Shown: positions 1 to 10,800 of the stretch, piece after piece
Numbering within the stretch: position 1 is the first letter of the stretch
How the letters are laid out: every line of letters begins with the position of its first letter
Origin: Macrolepiota albuminosa
Lineage: Eukaryota > Basidiomycota > Agaricomycetes > Agaricales > Agaricaceae
Direction of reading: 5' to 3'
DNA: 64,000 bases
Assembly (NCBI GenBank): GCA_027475525.1
Contig: JAMWFC010000005.1
Span: 1,116,001-1,180,000 of the forward strand
Translations under genes and position numbers: made by a program
The notes under the pieces: generated by a model
What the model saw: the letters and a program-made list of their open reading frames with translations, nothing else
Told to the model about the DNA's origin: nothing
Database searches by the model: none

Positions 1-25
1 GTGTGTGATAGCTCCTTATCTATAG

Positions 26-1044
26 GCATGATTCTGAAGATGAACAGGTGAATGCTAACGGAAACGTCGTACGGTCTGAGATACTTGGTGCAATCAAGAT
101 GAAGTGCTACCTATCAGGTATGCCAGAACTTCGGCTAGGCCTTAACGACAAAGTTATGTTCGAGAGCACCGGGCGAAGTGAGTATTCATCTCTCATCGCC
201 ATTCTTTCATCTTGCACTGATCGTGCATTAAGCGGCCCGAGGAAAGGCCATTGAAATGGAGGACGTCAAATTCCATCAGTGCGTGCGGCTTTCACGATTC
301 GAAAACGACCGCACCATCTCTTTCATTCCCCCCGATGGCGAGTTTGAGCTCATGTCCTATCGCCTTTCCACGCCTGTGAAACCCCTCGTATGGGTTGAGG
401 CAGCGGTTGAGAGTCACAAGGGCAGTCGCGTCGAGTATGTTGTAAAGGTCAAGGCACAGTTTAAGCGGAGGAGTACTGCGAACAACGTAGAGATATATGT
501 ACCTGTACCCGACGACGCGGACAGCCCAAAATTCAGGGTGAGCATACGTTGTTCCATGCGTATGATTTGGCTTTTGACGCACTTTTGACCCAAACAATAC
601 CCAGGCATCGACAGGCACTGTACAATATGCTCCAGATAAGTCAGCCTTTGTGTGGAAAATCAAGCAGCTCGGAGGGAGCCGCGAGTTCCTAATGCGTGCG
701 CATTTTGGGTTGCCTAGCGTAAAAAGCGGTGCGTTCCAGATGAGCAGCTAAATGTTCTTTTATCTATCTTCATCTCTAATTAGAGAACGATCTTGAGAAG
801 CGTGCCCCAATTACGGTCAAGTTTGAAATACCATACTTCACAGTATCAGGCATTCAGGTGCGGTACCTGAAGATAGTTGAGAAAAGTGGTTATCAGGCAC
901 TGCCTTGGGTGCGATACATCACCCAGAATGGTGATGATTATAGGTGCATTCTCTTGACTCGTGAGAGGTCGTTAATACTCATGTTTATGTCACAGCTTGC
1001 GGACGGCGTTAGAGAAGGGCAGTGCTCCAATTGTCCCGATGTGA
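26..1044 (+). CDS. apm1: AP-1 clathrin adaptor complex, medium (mu) subunit, C-terminal part
   Basis: Partial gene; the 5' end lies left of the window. Exons read as 26-177, 233-537, 605-728, 784-943 and 996-1044, with introns of 52-67 bp and closed phases. The product is the mu-homology domain of the AP-1 mu subunit. This part of the heterotetrameric adaptor binds YxxPhi sorting signals on cargo for clathrin coats at the trans-Golgi and endosomes. Visible blocks are FHQCVRLSRFENDRTISFIP, ADSPKFR, REFLMRAHFGLPSV and SGYQALPWVRYITQNG. The last intron (944-995) must be removed to reach the family-typical end DDYSLRT and a TGA at 1042-1044; reading through gives a spurious tail. The FENDRTISFIPPDGEFELMSYRL block favours AP-1 over AP-2, from memory of the family. 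It converges on kgd1. Confidence 0.93.
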
Positions 1045-1350
1045 TTTTGTACATATTATTAGACTGACCTCTTTCTTACTCTCTACACTCCTAAGGACAA
1101 TTACCCAGTCCAATTGCGGAAAATACAATAATAATCTCAACAGAGCATGAGCCATACCAATGGTATAGTGTGCCCCAAATCCTTCTTAACAGTTTTTGTC
1201 GTGAGGTACAATCATCAGTTGTTTTGATGATTGATTCTCTTCCACACACCTCTTCTCCCTCTCTGAATCATCAGACCATCTGTAAAGGCAGGCATGGAAT
1301 AAATTAACTGTGCTTGTCAACTACTATAGTTACTCTCTACTGTTGATGCT
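1045..1350. other. Convergent intergenic spacer between apm1 and kgd1
   Basis: Both neighbouring genes end here, so the stretch should hold the two 3' UTRs. It is AT-rich with pyrimidine-rich blocks. I see no ORF with family resemblance, no RNA gene and no repeat. Confidence 0.6.
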
Positions 1351-4300
1351 TCAGTGGTTGCCACTTGACAAATCAAATGCATCACGAAGGAACAACTCAA
1401 TCTCTTTCTTATGCTGCGCCTGTAAAGGATCATAGCAATGAGTTATGTTCATGAAACCAATACTGACGTAATACCTTGCTACCAGTCGCTACAGAGCTTG
1501 TGGGGCCGCGGCCGGCATAGTATGGATACTTGCCCTTGTGATTCTGCGTCCGCCCAGCAGCAGTGTAGATGCGAGGACCGACATAGCTCCAGGCACCATT
1601 GTTGAGAGGTTCCTCCTATAAAACGATCAAATTCGCGACAAGGTTATCAAGAGACAACGTCGAAGATTTACCTGACACCATAGGAGATCGGCATTAGGAT
1701 ACATATCAAGATGGGGTGTGAGCTAGAGGGACACATTGAGTACAATGATGTTAAAACAAGGGACGAAAAGATATTGACCTGGTCATAAGGGAAAGGTGAA
1801 AGTTGCTCGATCCTGCTGATAGCAACATCCTTGATACCTTTGTCTTCACGCTCCTGCAACAAAGTATGGTATACTTGGCCTATATAACGACAAAGGAATC
1901 AGTCATGAAGAGTACAGTGAGTACAATTGAACTTACCGGTGCATAGAATGTGACGTTTAATTTCTTCAGGAGCTACTAGTGACTCCTGGAGGGGTTCCGG
2001 GATATATCTTTGGAAGTGGGTATCTCCAATCATCTCAGACAGATCTGAGCGTGCTCTAGGGTGACGAAGGAGACTCTTGGAGAAAAAGACAACAAGCTGG
2101 AGAAGATGAACGACAAATACAGGACTTGATGGCGGAAGGAACTCACAGGTTTGCGGAAGTCACGGTGGATTTGTCGACGGAGAACGTGGAACTAAAGAAT
2201 GTTTAGTGATGGCACGAACAAACAGAGAATGTCATACGTAGTTGGCGGGAGTCCTGGACAACTGATTCAAGGCATACTCGATGACAGAGTGAAAACAAAC
2301 TTACGTTGGGTATACAACCTGCATATTGCAATCTTGGTGCTGGCGCTCGATCTTCTCTGGAGTAGGGAAAACATGAGGATGATCATCACACAACTGCAAG
2401 AATCGTTCGATCCTGCCACTCGAGTGCTCAGGGCCTTGTCCATCGTAGCCATGTGGAAGACTCATGACGAGACCCGTGCGCTGGAGCCACTTTCTCTCGC
2501 CAGCCGCGATGAACTGGTCAATGATGCACTGCGCATTGTTAGCAAAGTCACCGAACTGCGCCTCCCACATGGTGAGTGCGTCAGGGGAGACGAGGGAATA
2601 ACCGAGCTCAAAGCCTAGTGTACCGAACTCAGATAGAGAGGAGTTGCACACGACGAAACGCGCCTGGTTTGAACCGATGTCATTAAGAGGGACATACTGC
2701 TGCTCATTGGCTTGGTCGTGAATCATAGCATGTCTTTGAGAGAAGGTTCCGCGCTCGACATCCTGCCCAGACACACGAACGTGGATTTTCTCTAGGGCGA
2801 GAGACCCAAACGCAAGCGCCTCTGCCGTGGACCAGTCGATGTTCTTGCCCTCCTCGACGGTCTTTCCACGCGTGGTTAGAATACGAGCGAGGTTCTTATG
2901 AGGGGTAAAGCCTGCAGGCCACTGAGAGATCGATTTACCGACACGCTTGAGAGTCGCCTCGTCAGTACCGGTAGCACGAGTTGGAAGTGTCTGATCGGCT
3001 AGCTGCTTAGGCGATGGGAAGCCTTGCCATGAGGCAGAGAGCCACTCTTTGCTGGTGGGAACGTAGTCCTTGGAAGCGGCAGCGGCAGTCTCAAGCATGC
3101 CCCAAACCCATTTCTTGTGCTCCTCAATGTCCTTTTCGGTAAATCCTTGGAAGCGGCAGCGGCAGTCTCAAGCATGCCCCAAACCCATTTCTTGTGCTCC
3201 TCAATGTCCTTTTCGGTAAAGTACCACGACCGACGAGGAACTTGGTGTACTGAGTGAGAGGAGTGGGTTGTTTGGCAATAGCCTGGTACATGCGGGGCTG
3301 GGTGAAGCTGGGCTGGTCTGTTTCGTTATGGCCGTGACGACGATAGCAGACGATATCTATAACAACATCCTTCTTGTACTTGGCACGATAGTCGGCGGCG
3401 AGTTGGCATACAAAGTTGACAGCCTCGACATTATCACCGTTGACGTGGAAAATGGGAGCATCGATGGATTTGGCAATATCAGAGGGGTAGGGAGTAGAGC
3501 GCGCGAAGCGAGGGTCAGTGGTGAAGCCGATTTGATTATTGACAATGAGATGGATCGTGCCTCCTGTGCCGTAGCTGGGAAGGTTGTGCATACCCATGGT
3601 CTCATAGACGACACCCTGGCCTGCAAACGCGGCATCACCGTGAAGCAATACACCCATGGCGGTAACATGTGTAGTTTCGTCATTCTCGAAATGTTGAATG
3701 GCACGCGTCTTTCCAAGGACAACGGGATCCTCAGCTTCTAGATGAGACGGGTTCGCAACGAGAGAAAGGGATACTTTTTTGCCGGAGGGAGTAGGGCGTA
3801 TGTAGTTGGCACCGAGATGGTATTTGACGTCTCCAGCTGGTGAGTCGTCGAGATCGGCGCCCGAAAACTCGTTAAGAATGGCCTCGATTGGTTTTCGGAT
3901 GACGTTGGCAAGGACATTGAGACGACCACGATGGGGCATGCCGATGGTGATGTGTTTAACGCCGTTGTCAACGGAACGATCAATGAGGGCCTTCATACCA
4001 GGGATGAGGGCCTCGCAACCCTCGAGACCGAAACGCTTCTCATTGGGATACTTGCTAGCAATGAACTTTTCAAAAGACTCCGACCAGATGAGGCGGTCAA
4101 GAATCATGCGTTTTTCTTCTACGGTATAATTCCAGGGTTTGGGGACCTCGACACGCTCCCTGATCCAGTCGCACTGCTCTTTGTCAGGAATATGAACATA
4201 TTGGATACCAACAGCGCCACCTGAAGAGATTATTGGGGGAGAAGAGCAAAATTCCAAAAAAAGTTCTTACAGTAGATGCGTTTGCAGAGTGCAATGATTT

Positions 4301-4913
4301 CACGGAGCTTCATCGTTGTTCGATCTTCAGTGGCAAAATGAGGAAGTATTCCAGGTCCTAGGGTGATATCCCTGTCGAGATCGCGTTCGGTGAAACCGAA
4401 ATGACTGATCTCGAGTTCTGGGGGACGGACGTCATGGAGGTCGGGGTCCATGATGCCAAGAGGATCAAGGTCAGCGACATGGTGACCACGTACTTGATAT
4501 GCGCGGACGAGTAGTTGAGCCTACAAGACACGAACTAAGCATGAGATAGCGACACCAGAGAGACTACACACTTTGAGGTGGACATCGAGCTCTGCGCCGC
4601 CGTTGGGGTGCAGAGCGGGGGCACCGTCGGTGGGGTGTGGCAGAAAAGAGCTCGGTGGAGAAGTGAATGCCTGGGGACTGGCAATGCCATTCTCAAGGCC
4701 AGAGAAGTAGGCTTGCCACGAAGCATGAACAGATGCAGGATTCTGTCTCCAGTGACGATACATTTGGTCAGCATAGTAGGCATTAGTGCCGTTAGCAAAG
4801 GCATCGTTGGGCGACGGAGCAGCAGTGGCCAGAGGACGAATTGAACGGGCCAGCAGAGACTTGGAGGCCCTGCAAGTCGCAGGGAAGCGACGGACTACTT
4901 GCCTAGACAGCAT
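1351..4913 (-). CDS. kgd1: 2-oxoglutarate dehydrogenase E1 component, mitochondrial
   Basis: Thiamine-diphosphate-dependent E1 of the 2-oxoglutarate dehydrogenase complex: oxidative decarboxylation of 2-oxoglutarate in the TCA cycle, mitochondrial matrix. Exons in gene order: 4913-4572, 4520-4271, 4220-3225, 3145-2305, 2253-2238 (only 16 bp), 2191-2147, 2096-1937, 1879-1779, 1722-1672, 1615-1475, 1419-1351. This sums to 3012 bp, 1003 aa. The N-terminus is Arg/Ser-rich like a mitochondrial presequence. Conserved blocks include the ThDP-region [48 protein letters not shown]-like QRHAMIHDQ, and the C-terminal [15 protein letters not shown]. Oddity: a perfect 77-bp tandem duplication at 3067-3220 breaks the continuous frame. 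Splicing out 3146-3224 (79 bp, GT-AG) restores it with loss of one residue (expected GRGTFTEKD, obtained GRGFTEKD). I think this is an assembly artefact (see findings), so the gene is probably intact. The TSS region is 4914-5066, only 153 bp from the upstream carrier gene. Confidence 0.95.
3067..3220. repeat. Perfect 77-bp tandem duplication inside kgd1
   Basis: Bases 3067-3143 and 3144-3220 are identical, exactly two copies with no extra base. It duplicates coding sequence for the [20 protein letters not shown] region. It has the same 77-bp period as five other loci in the window. On the gene strand the base next to the upstream copy appears one T short of the expected frame. Confidence 0.97.
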
Positions 4914-5066
4914 GGCTCTAAACCAAAATTCTAATTACTCATGTTTTTTCTAGCTCTTCGGCATTCGGAACTGCTTCGGCTCTGGCCGCCGACATGTATT
5001 TAGATAATATATATAAGACGAATTTATATTAAGGTACACCATGATTTCTATGGGTATGGTTGGTTA

Positions 5067-6275
5067 TCATCGCCGAGTCCGTGTATCAAGATGGCGCATC
5101 AGCAACTCGTAGCTGCTTTCCCAGTCAGATTGCAGTTCTTTAGAGCACAGTGAATCACCCACGTCAACATGGTAACTGCACTGTTCGGGACAGTGCGTAT
5201 GAGATTGATCGACAGCCCTTTATACAGGCCCGTCCACCCTTCCTTCCTAACCAGTTTCTTCGTGGTATAGATCACTCCTCGCTGTTGATGCTGCTTGATC
5301 ATCCCGTCTGACGACATGTCGTCCGCCAGCGGCCGTCGTTGCGTCTGCAACCGCGTCCTTATAACTTCGTGAGGGTATGTCGCGATGGACGCTGTCATTT
5401 TTGAGATAGCCGAGCATATGAGAATCATCTGACTCGTCAATGGTTTTTCCGAGTCACCTTCTGCAAAAACAAGATAAAAAGTCAGTTACAGAACCATCAA
5501 AAATCAAACCCCCGTCCCACTCACGAGCAATGAGCTTCAACTGCTCGTATAGAGGAAACTGGACTGCTACATGGGCAATTCCCATCAAGCTCGGCAAAAG
5601 ACCGCGGTAGAAAGCCTTAGGCCCTTCGGTTCGGTATATGGTCAATGCCGCATCTAGTGTGTGTTTGTATCGGATCTCGTCCTTGGTCTGAGTCATAAAC
5701 CGGGTCTTGATTACCCACAACGGGTTGGTGCATATCGTGCTTGCTGCTCCTGCAGTCATGGCAGAGAGAATATGCAGTGACCACGGATGTTCTCTCGCTA
5801 CTGGCTGGTATCCTTTGGGTTGCGCTGCCGGGTACAGACGTTCTTTTTCTTTGACCGGAGTGCTTCCCATGGGCGCCTCTCCAAATAAGCCCTTGATTCC
5901 GTCATATACTGCAAAATAAATCGCCCAAGTGGGCAAATAACCAAGAATTGTGGGCCCCAGGCCACGATATAGACCTCGAAAGCCGTTATCTGAGATGATA
6001 TTTGTCACAGTACCTGCAAATGTGTCAAAGGGCCAGTAGACTGATCAGCCTCTGTTAACGCACCTACGATGCCCAGGTACCCCCGCTGCCCCTGTACTGC
6101 TCGCTGAGCCTGCAACTTTGTCTTCACGACATCGAGCGGGCACGTCGCAATGCTGGCCACAAGGCCGCCGCCCGCACCAGCTGTGTCAGTGGATAAGATT
6201 TACCGTCAAGTAGGTCGCGCGCAATCGCTCACCAATCATGCTGTTTGCTGACCATTCGGGCTGGCGTATACCCAT
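5067..6275 (-). CDS. Mitochondrial carrier family protein, NAD+/folate/pyrimidine-nucleotide carrier clade
   Basis: Solute carrier of the inner mitochondrial membrane. Exons 6275-6233, 6180-6064, 6013-5510, 5460-5163, 5112-5067; 1008 bp, 335 aa; introns 49-52 bp. Three repeats carry the carrier signature: CPLDVVKTKLQ (~res 28), NPLWVIKTRFM (~res 145) and YPHEVIRTRLQ (~res 255). Further carrier motifs are GFRGLYRGLGPT, AFYRGLLPSLMG and GLYKGLSINLIRTVPNSAVTMLTYE. The final intron (5113-5162) is needed to give TMLTYELLMRHL, the family-typical end. The TNPLWVIKTRF block and the VQFPLYEQLK block are closest to yeast YIA6/YEA6-type NAD+ carriers or SLC25A32 as I remember them; the substrate is inferred. 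The start was chosen as the only Met downstream of the U1A stop in frame; a slightly longer non-AUG N-terminus cannot be excluded. Tandem with, and upstream of, kgd1. Confidence 0.88.
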
Positions 6276-6478
6276 ATCTTTGCCCCGCCAACGCGCGGGG
6301 TACCAAGGGCGCTCCTGCGTTCTCTTCTCCTCGAATTCTGACGTTGCTGGGAGGGTCGAAGATCCAGGTTGGGCGAGGACAAATTTAGAAGGATGCCGTC
6401 CCGGTTTTTGCCGGAAGCTCCAGAAAATAATTATTATGTTACACAAAGCAAAAGTTACAAACAATATAATATGTGTCA

Positions 6479-7593
6479 CTACTTTCTTGCGAATGTGATC
6501 TAAACCAGTGCAAGTCAGCAAATGTGATAGACGAAAGAGCGTTGAAGCTGACTTTAATCTTGTTTTCGCCATCGAGTTTGTAATTATGTAGAGCATCTTT
6601 TGCTACACCTGCGCTTCCCTCGTCCATAAATTCCACGAAGGCAATGTCCCTTTTCGTCGGTATAAGACGCACTTCATACAAATTCGGGTATCTGAAAGCG
6701 AAATTCATGTCATAGCATCAAACCCGCAAATAGTAACGCACTGTGAGAAAAGGGCCACAAGTTGTTCTTTTGTGACGCTTTCGGGCAGGTTTTGCAAAAA
6801 GAGAATTTTGTTGGGAGGCAGGTATTCGTCTGGCATTTGGACATTTGGACGTTTAGGCGCTGGCATCGCTGCCGCACCATCCACTATAGATTCGACAGTT
6901 AAAGTAAGCAAGAAAAGGGAACGACCGGTCGAACGCACTCTCTGACGCCATCCTTTTCGCACGAAACTTTTGCTTCAGAGGATTTGTATACCGAGTCTTT
7001 TCTTGTTAACGTGAAGCATATTAGCCAGATAATCAGATATGAACCACACAACACACTCTTATGTTCGTCCCGCTGCGCCTTGTGCGTCTCGTAATTATCC
7101 GCATCTAGTTTCTTTACCACCGCGTCCGACCGTGTTCTTGCGAACGATATTTGCTGTACATATCTTTGGCCCAGTATTAAAACAGAGTAACGAGGGAACT
7201 TACCATCGGTTTTGAGTACAATGGGAACCTTTGGACGTCCCTTAACGCTTTTGAAGCGCTATCTTTCGAAGCGAATGAGACAAACGCTTGGCCACGCATG
7301 CGCAGATTATTGTGGGCAACAACGTCCAGAACTTCCCCATATGTTTTGAACAAGTTCTTCAACGAAGATTTAATGACTGAAGAACATACATCAGATGAAT
7401 AGTATATGAGACTTGTCGGCTTACCATCTGGTTTTATCTTCTCATTCAAGTTCTGGATATAGAGGGTCTCGCATGCATGATCAGATTCCGCAGATGGCGC
7501 TACAGTCTCTGGAGCTACTGCTGGAAGAGGCACAGGAGCAGCAATGCCCTGCGTAGGCTCTGGTGCCTGTAGTGAGGCCACAACATCCGCCAT
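6479..7593 (-). CDS. U1A/U2B''-type spliceosomal snRNP protein (two RRMs)
   Basis: RNA-binding protein of the U1 or U2 snRNP that recognises the snRNA stem-loop; nuclear, pre-mRNA splicing. Exons 7593-7425, 7376-7204, 7153-7057, 7001-6939, 6883-6742, 6691-6553, 6499-6479; 804 bp, 267 aa. RRM1 has RNP2 LYIQNL and RNP1 MRGQAFVSF, with the conserved FPLYSKPM and ISFARTRSD. A basic linker YTNPLKQKFRAKRM follows, then RRM2 with LFLQNLPE and IAFVEF. The last, 21-bp exon supplies ITFARK plus stop, the typical family end; without that splice the frame runs into junk. Fungi usually have one U1A/U2B'' protein, so I do not choose between the two names. It ends 203 bp before the start of the carrier gene. 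Confidence 0.93.
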
Positions 7594-7831
7594 TTCGTCT
7601 GAATCTACCGAGTTGGAATTGAGAGGACAATGTTTGGCCTTGTTAACAAACCTTGCATCGATAATTCAGAAGGTTCTCAGAGTATTACATATGCAGTTAC
7701 TTAAGGTACAGGCAGGCGATTACACTAAGTATTGTATCCGGAGCAAGGCAAATTATCAACATGACCAGCAATAATAACGATAAGAACAATGCACAAATAG
7801 AAAGGACAATCTAAAAAAAATTAAGCGATCG

Positions 7832-10800
7832 TTACAGGAATTCATCTTCAGGCTCAGCAGTGACACCGTCTTCGTTCCAAATATCAAGGAACTAATTGGT
7901 ACAAACGATCGTCAGGCAATGAGTCGTACAAAATGACATATTGCGTACCCGAGCTTTTTGGCTCTCTACATCATCCGTCGTGCACAAGGGATTCAGAGCA
8001 AAAGGTAATCGCTCCCAAGAAATCATCATGCCATCGTGACGCTTGACAGCAGGTTTATCCCCAATCGCACTCTTCTTTCCCAAAGAAAATTTACTACATT
8101 TGCTAATTAATAACCGTCAGCCAGATGCTATGGAATGAACATAAAGTACATACTCTTCCGACAAAGAATATAGAGTTTTGAGGTGAGCTTTGAGTAGCAT
8201 GACCATTGCGACGATAACTGAGCTTCTCATGAGAGAAAGTCTCTCTTTGAGTTCGGGGGGAGGCTTGGCGGCTAGACAAAGAAAAACGTAAGCCTAAACA
8301 AAGCAACCAGTTGGCGTGTACAACTTGTTTCAATCACTCCTTCCATTGCATCCTGTAGTACAAGTCAATGAAGCTCAGCTGGGTTACAAGAAACGTACGG
8401 GTATGTTATGTGCCACAGGTGCAGGATTGGAAGGAGACCGTAAGTGAGAGAGTAGATGCGAAGGTGATATGGTTTCTAGTAATTGCACTCCGGTAGTAGA
8501 AAGTACGATCGTCAGATACTTGATCACAGTGAAAACTTCCTCTTGAGTTTTATAGTCAAACGCGGAAAAATTCTCAGCCATATAGCGTGTAAAGTCGACG
8601 TCATCCTACAATTGCCAAGTGAGCAAACGGCTCGAACGAGTGACATATAACATGGTACCTGGGTTACCCGATTTGGAGGAATCTCTTGGAAAACTTTGAC
8701 CATTGCCTTGAGAAAATCCTGCCTCGTCGTCCGCTTTTCGCGTACAAGGAAGTACCATCGCTGTAGTAGTGCCACTGGAGGTGTCTGTACGCGGAACCCT
8801 GCGGAGGTTCAACATTCGGTACTACAAATATCTGTAAGAAAACTCACCGCGAACAGGTCCAGATGTGACTTTCTTCTGGTAGTCAAATGATGCGCGAGCA
8901 CTAATGGTGTAACGAGTGTTAAGTAGCGATGCATGCTTCGAGTGCAGCACTGCGTGAAGAGCGCTAGCACGATTTGATAGGTGCGTGAACGGACTAGTCT
9001 CTAGAGCGATGATAACAGGGAATGACTGGCTTAAAGTTCAGCATACACTGGAAATGATAATCGCTGCACTGACTTGTAGAGGGTGGGCTAAGCCTTGTTT
9101 AATGGTAAAACTAAGCACATCAATAGCAGTAGCTTGAATTTGAGGGTTCTGAGACAAGGCTGCATCCAAAATCGAGCTGAGGTAGCGTTGAACGATGGCT
9201 GAACTGACACTATAAGACTGGTGAATTTTTTTTTCGATGAAAGCGACATGAATAACCGAACCCCGAGTCCGCGAATCCATCAGTATTTCCGACGAGTTCA
9301 TCCATATTGATAGTTGAATTTTTTGTTTTTTCCTTGACGCCTTCTGAGAAAATATGAGTAAACGAATACCGGAACCGGACTGTTGCCGTTTTGCATGCCT
9401 TTCTCTTTAGAAGAATGTTTTCCTGCTTCTGAGATAAGGAATTCTTGGATGATTTTCAACAGTCGCGCATGAGCCTCTTCCTCTTGCGAAGCAAATATGG
9501 CATCCATGATTGATGCAGACCGCTCCATGGTCATCAGCGTTGGTTGAGCGCGGAATAGGAAACCTGTACAAAGGACAAGTAATAAGTCACTAGCACTGGT
9601 TCTTTTGCTAAAAGAATACCAAGGCATTGCAAAATACGTCCTTGAAGTGATGATACATTATACTTTGCATAGAGTTGCAAAAGGCTGTTATAGATGTGCT
9701 CCACAATCGATCCCTGATCGGAACGTCAGTGTTACCTCTTGAACCTTGTAAGTAATGCTCACATGCGAAATGCTATCAATGTCGGACGCAAGCTCTTTGT
9801 GAGGTATCAGAATTTAAGCCGTTTGTAAGTAATGCTCACATGCGAAATGCTATCAATGTCGGACGCAAGCTCTTTGTGAGGTATCAGAATTTAAGCCGTC
9901 AAAAAGCTAGAACGGAGAAAACAAACCGTAGTGTTCTCTTCGAACAGCGTCATAGCTACAATGTTCGCCAAGTAGCGCGACAATGAAGATAAGGATTGAC
10001 AATGCTCGAATGTCGTTAGATGTCATCTCGTTGGAGAAGGGACGCTTGATTGCCTCCTGCAGACGTGCTAGGATAGATATAAGTCCCGAAATTCTATGGT
10101 TTCAGACGCTGTGACCTACTGTTGCATGACTTGAGCAGATTCACCAATCTGGTATAGTCGTGTGTCAAATGCTGAACCACAATACACATGCAAGCCACGC
10201 TCTCTTGCAGGACCTGATGAAGATGATTAAAGTTGTTCGCCAAACCAAAGGACTATCGCCGACCTGAACTCCTCCACCACTGGGTTTGATGATCATCGGT
10301 TGAAGTGCTGTTTGAAGTTCCTGGGCAAATTTTGCTGCGGTTTTAGGCATGTGGGGTATCGACAATCTGAATATCTTGAGGAGATAATCAGAAGTTGCTT
10401 GCTCTTCTTGCTATTAATAAGGTGTGAATAGGTTGCTCTCAGATCAAACGCAGATCCTACCGTTGTCGCATTCTTCAGATACGGTAAAAGAGTTGAAGCA
10501 TTTGAGCCAGAAAGAATTGAGGGGTACGCGGAAACAAAGAGGTGGATTGTCCGAATGCAATTGAAGACGGTCTATGACAGGGAAATGAAAGATTGGCTGC
10601 TGGAACAACAAAGCGTACGCACGAAGCCAGGGAGATCAGAGGCATCGACTAAACCATCTATCAAAGTCTCGCAGATTTCGGTGTAGCGTAGATGCAAGGC
10701 CGTAGCGTCAGAGCTGGACTTATCTACCATAATCTTGTGTAACAAGTCTTCAAGTGGAGATTGTCTGTCTCTAAAGTTCGCAGCCGTTCCCATGATGATA

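Noticed and set aside
2301..4257. kgd1 as a pseudogene because of the frame break at 3146-3224
   Set aside because: Both halves are fully conserved and continue in the same protein. The break coincides with a 77-bp duplication seen at five other loci, and splicing 79 bp restores the frame.
6186..6596. 136-aa minus ORF as the true N-terminus of the mitochondrial carrier
   Set aside because: It runs through the U1A 3' end and its last intron. The first plausible Met after the U1A stop is at 6275, directly before the carrier domain.
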